Shown here: positions 5,874 to 8,054 of the stretch, piece after piece
Position numbering within the stretch: position 1 is the stretch's first letter
Layout: the number at the start of each line of letters is the position of its first letter
The notes under the pieces: generated by a model
Told to the model about the DNA's origin: nothing
The model's input: the letters and a program-made list of their open reading frames with translations, nothing else
The model's database searches: none
Source of the DNA: an uncultured Clostridia bacterium
GTDB lineage: Bacteria > Bacillota > Clostridia > Christensenellales > Aristaeellaceae
DNA: 8,054 nucleotides
Direction: 5' to 3'
NCBI GenBank assembly: GCA_947600345.1
Contig: CANQGC010000124.1
Coordinates: 1-8,054, forward strand
Made by a program: the position numbers and the translations under genes

Positions 5874-6122
5874 ATGGAAAAGAAATACATGCTGATCTCC
5901 GTCTGCGAAAGGGACATCATGACGGAACGCTTTGATACGCTCGAAGAGGCGCAACGGGCAATGAAAAACGAGATGGTTGAAAGGGGCGAGGTGTCCAAAG
6001 ACATTTTTACCAACAACCATTATGACGACGGCGATTGCGGCTTCAGCGAAATGAACGCCTACGTGAACGACGGCGCCAATCACAACAATCTCGATTGGCT
6101 GATCGTGCGCCTTGAACCGTAA
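5874..6122 (+). CDS. Small acidic protein of unknown function (82 aa)
   Basis: I chose the ATG at 5874, 8 nt after AAGGAGGA (5858-5865), rather than the in-frame TTG at 5868, which lies only 2 nt from the site. The protein has a first strand (KKYMLISVCERDI), then TERFDTLEEAQRAMKNEMVE, a strand-turn-helix in which FDTLEEA is typical of small alpha/beta proteins, and then an Asp/Asn-rich loop (TNNHYDDGDC, NDGANHNNLD) closing with a strand (WLIVRLEP). I count 18 acidic and 9 basic residues. The architecture resembles the 86-aa protein at the left end. The nearest neighbours are 18-20 nt away on both sides. No specific family or function is recognised. Confidence 0.83.
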   Translation: MEKKYMLISVCERDIMTERFDTLEEAQRAMKNEMVERGEVSKDIFTNNHYDDGDCGFSEMNAYVNDGANHNNLDWLIVRLEP

Positions 6123-6142
6123 ATCCACAAAGGAGGAACATC

Positions 6143-6637
6143 ATGCATTCGAGGATCATTCAACTGGAAGCCGGCCCCATTGATGAATGGGATCTGACCA
6201 CGCCCGACGATTACTGTGACGACCACTGGTTCCTCTATGCCGTTGCCGATTACGTTGCGGAAGATGCCGATCACGAAGAGACGCTCAAATGGTTCCGTTC
6301 CTTGTTTGAGCCTGAAGGGGAACTGGTCGAATTCTTCGAGAGACCAGAAGGGACTGGCGTCATCTTCAAAGAAGGATTCCTTGAAGCCTACTTTGGCAGG
6401 CAGTTCGTTCGGTTCAAGGCTGCGCTTGTCAAGCTTACCAACACGGCAACAGAGGAAAACTTCCGTTCGGATGAATTGGCGTACGCGATATCCAATCTTC
6501 GAGATGCCTATGCCGACAAATATGGCTTCTACATTCAGAATTATGACACCAGTCTTGTCACTCTGAATAAGTTCCTTCGCCACGTCAAGCCCGATACGCC
6601 CTACTACTTCGGCGGAACTGTCGATTACCATGCCTAA
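6143..6637 (+). CDS. Conserved acidic hypothetical protein, 'MHSRI' type (164 aa)
   Basis: The ATG lies 6 nt after AAAGGAGG (6129-6136). The chain begins MHSRIIQLEAGPIDEWDLTT, continues PDDYCDDHWFLYAVADYV, and shows helical segments (about 43-55, 78-100 and 108-127) before LNKFLRHVKP and a terminal YYFGGTVDYHA. The start 'MHSRI-Q-L', the 'D-HWF--VADYV' block and the terminal 'YY-GGT-DYH' are, from memory, conserved features of a clostridial mobile-element family without known function. I count 31 acidic and 15 basic residues, net about -16. There is no signal peptide or membrane segment. Its stop codon precedes the ribosome-binding site of the next gene without a gap. Confidence 0.87.
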   Translation: MHSRIIQLEAGPIDEWDLTTPDDYCDDHWFLYAVADYVAEDADHEETLKWFRSLFEPEGELVEFFERPEGTGVIFKEGFLEAYFGRQFVRFKAALVKLTNTATEENFRSDELAYAISNLRDAYADKYGFYIQNYDTSLVTLNKFLRHVKPDTPYYFGGTVDYHA

Positions 6638-6653
6638 GGGAGGGAAGCTTCGC

Positions 6654-7241
6654 ATGAGGATCGGTGACAAAAACTATCTGCTCGTTGAAAAGCGCGGATG
6701 CAATTTCTTCCAGAACGACTGCAGTACGAAGAACTCTGATGTTGGGAACTACCGCGTGTTCATTCGCTTCATTGCGAAGGATGGTACGGAGGTGTGCGGC
6801 GATGTGTCCCGATTCCAGGGTTCCGAGATGCTCTGTGCGGATATGTGCCGCTACGATGACAACGGAAACTGTTTCGGCCTCGTCCAGCATAACCCTGGAG
6901 AGATCAACTACCATGCGCCGCGCGTCTATCCGTATACCATCGAAGGGATTCTTCGCTACGTCAATGACAGGAGCGCGGAACACTACGATGACATCAAGTG
7001 GGTGTGCAGCTTCACCTTCGAGCAAAAGAAAGGTGAGAATTTTACTCCCTCCAGCAAGATCGCTGAATGGGCGAAACGGGAACACCTCCGGCACTGGTAC
7101 CATGCGGGCGACATTCGGGTAGAGACTTACACGGGCATCTGGAAGTACATGATGTACGTAATTCGCACTTTTCAGGGGAAGACTGGCCCCTATGAGCGCG
7201 TCACAATCTTCCTCGAAGACGGGGATGCCCGAATTGTTTGA
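6654..7241 (+). CDS. Cysteine-rich hypothetical protein (195 aa)
   Basis: A frame open from an ATG at 6630 overlaps the preceding gene, but the GGGAGGG at 6638-6644 points to the ATG at 6654, 9 nt downstream. The N-terminal half is beta-rich (KNYLLVEKRGC, NYRVFIRFIAKDG) and holds six of seven cysteines: C16, C23, C48, C61, C65 and C73. C61-x3-C65-x7-C73 (CADMCRYDDNGNC) could bind a metal, but matches no zinc-finger spacing I know. The middle reads YPYTIEGILRYVNDRSAEHY; the C-terminal half has a basic helix (EWAKREHLRHWYHAG) and strands (YMMYVIRTF, RVTIFLEDG). I recognise no family. It is followed by a 52-nt gap with no visible terminator or promoter. Confidence 0.82.
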   Translation: MRIGDKNYLLVEKRGCNFFQNDCSTKNSDVGNYRVFIRFIAKDGTEVCGDVSRFQGSEMLCADMCRYDDNGNCFGLVQHNPGEINYHAPRVYPYTIEGILRYVNDRSAEHYDDIKWVCSFTFEQKKGENFTPSSKIAEWAKREHLRHWYHAGDIRVETYTGIWKYMMYVIRTFQGKTGPYERVTIFLEDGDARIV

Positions 7242-7293
7242 ATCGGATCCGCAACTTCACCATTCAACGCAACGACACAAAGGAGGAAAATCA

Positions 7294-7938
7294 ATGGGAC
7301 AGTACTACATGCCTACTCTGATCGATTCTGACGGCACCATTCGCACGCTCTATTCCCACGACTACGACAACGGTCTCAAGTTGATGGAACATTCCTACAT
7401 CGGTAACAACTTCGTGAGCGCGGTGCTCTCGTTGATCTGGAAGCATCCGATGAAGGTCGCTTGGATCGGCGACTACTCCGACGACTTCCTGGGCGATGCT
7501 TACGAAAGCAAGCTCCCGCGCGACGAATTCATGGAGTATTACAACGCCGCATGGAATAACGATAGGGAAAATTACCGCGTCCAGCCGGCCACCACCAAGC
7601 TCCTGGAGATGCATCACAAGCGCAGGTATCTGGTCAATCACACGAGCAGGGAGTGCATCGACCTCGGCAGCTACATCGCCGCGAACAAGTGGATCGAAAA
7701 GGGCAGGTACCGTCGTGGCATCTACGATCCAAACTATAGCTACGATATGTGCATCAATCCGCTCCCCCTGCTGACCGCTTGCGGCAATGGTCGCGGCGGT
7801 GGGGACTACCACGAACAGTTTCCCAACTATGACAGCGTCGGCGAATGGGCCTTCGACCTCATCGAGCTCACGGACAAGCGGCCCAAAGATTACAGCGTCT
7901 ACGACATCATCTTCACCGAGCAGCAAGCCGCCGCCTGA
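7294..7938 (+). CDS. Conserved phage/mobile-element protein, 'MGQYY...GNGRGGGDY' family (214 aa)
   Basis: An in-frame ATG at 7192 lies inside the previous gene; AAAGGAGG at 7279-7286 fixes the start at the ATG of 7294, 7 nt downstream. The protein shows MGQYYMPTLI (1-10), LKLMEHSYIGNNFVSAV (28-44), VAWIGDYSDD (55-64), RRYLVNHTSRECIDL (110-124) and INPLPLLTACGNGRGGGDYH (154-173), followed by VGEWAFDLIEL (182-192). These blocks are, from memory, the hallmark of a family widespread in phages and integrative elements of Firmicutes. The Gly-rich GNGRGGGDY segment and 'WIGDYSD' look like a conserved pocket, yet no biochemical function is established to my knowledge. It is cytosolic in appearance: no signal peptide or membrane segment. 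Confidence 0.9.
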   Translation: MGQYYMPTLIDSDGTIRTLYSHDYDNGLKLMEHSYIGNNFVSAVLSLIWKHPMKVAWIGDYSDDFLGDAYESKLPRDEFMEYYNAAWNNDRENYRVQPATTKLLEMHHKRRYLVNHTSRECIDLGSYIAANKWIEKGRYRRGIYDPNYSYDMCINPLPLLTACGNGRGGGDYHEQFPNYDSVGEWAFDLIELTDKRPKDYSVYDIIFTEQQAAA

Positions 7939-7959
7939 TGCGGCATGGGAGGAACGGAT

Positions 7960-8054
7960 ATGTACGGATATCTCTATGCGGTCTGCAGCACTCGCCAGTA
8001 CACGGATGAATTCTATGCGGGCACCGATGGCATATTCCCTTCGAGGCAAGCGGC
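7960..8054 (+). CDS. N-terminus of an unidentified protein (3' truncated)
   Basis: GGGAGGAA at 7947-7954 lies 5 nt before the ATG at 7960. The frame stays open to the window edge and encodes MYGYLYAVCSTRQYTDEFYA followed by GTDGIFPSRQA. It starts 21 nt after the stop codon of the preceding gene and so continues the same operon. The visible part is too short to name a family. Confidence 0.75.
   Translation, partial: MYGYLYAVCSTRQYTDEFYAGTDGIFPSRQA

Noticed and set aside
5103..6128. 341-codon open frame on the minus strand
   Set aside because: It runs opposite to four + strand genes with strong ribosome-binding sites and family resemblance. Codon bias of the + strand genes keeps the complementary frame open. 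Its translation shows no recognised motif.
7291..8049. 252-codon open frame on the minus strand
   Set aside because: It is the mirror of the well-supported 7294-7938 gene; the Val/Ile/Ala-rich translation is typical of an antisense artefact.
1..8054. tRNA genes, CRISPR arrays, IS ends, integrase or relaxase genes
   Set aside because: I looked for them and saw no cloverleaf, regular direct-repeat array, transposase, recombinase or relaxase motif on either strand.

Overview
The window looks like accessory DNA from a Gram-positive, probably clostridial (Bacillota), mobile element or large plasmid/prophage. The reasons are a moderately GC-rich composition, very strong purine-rich Shine-Dalgarno sites (AAGGAGG type) before almost every gene, several TTG/GTG starts, and a dense one-strand run of small genes of unknown function. 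Their family resemblances (DUF2958, the 'MSHFTVAV...DCHI' family, the 'MGQYY...GNGRGGGDY' family, the 'MANYYG.TRTNYF' family) are, from memory, those of integrative elements and phages of gut Clostridia. No integrase, relaxase, phage structural gene, tRNA, IS or CRISPR is visible, so the type of element cannot be settled here.

Layout: all 16 genes read on the + strand. (1) Positions 1-1978 hold a gene tail, a small protein, a two-domain DUF2958 protein and a 251-aa conserved phage/ICE protein. A short 83-aa acidic protein follows (2008-2259). (2) A 133-nt gap with a perfect 10-bp hairpin precedes a 306-aa PP-loop ATPase of the PAPS-reductase superfamily (2393-3313), the only gene with a clear catalytic signature. 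(3) After a second gap of 71 nt, 3385-8054 is an almost gapless train of ten complete genes and one truncated gene, all of unknown function. Several overlap by 10-14 nt or have their ribosome-binding site inside or against the preceding stop codon.

How they may work together: the spacing implies polycistronic, partly translationally coupled expression, with the PP-loop gene set apart as its own unit or a later insertion. Most of the small proteins are strongly acidic and have no signal peptide or obvious membrane segment, so they are probably cytosolic accessory factors. Anti-defence or host-takeover roles are possible but not shown. The PP-loop enzyme has the SGGKDS nucleotide loop and a CC...CxxC cysteine set suited to an Fe-S cluster, but lacks the C-terminal catalytic cysteine of true PAPS/APS reductases. 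It is more likely a sulfur-transfer or nucleotide-activating enzyme of unknown substrate. It is the best candidate in this window for new biochemistry.

Start sites were reassigned by Shine-Dalgarno position in many cases; the long antisense open frames are judged to be shadows of the + strand genes.
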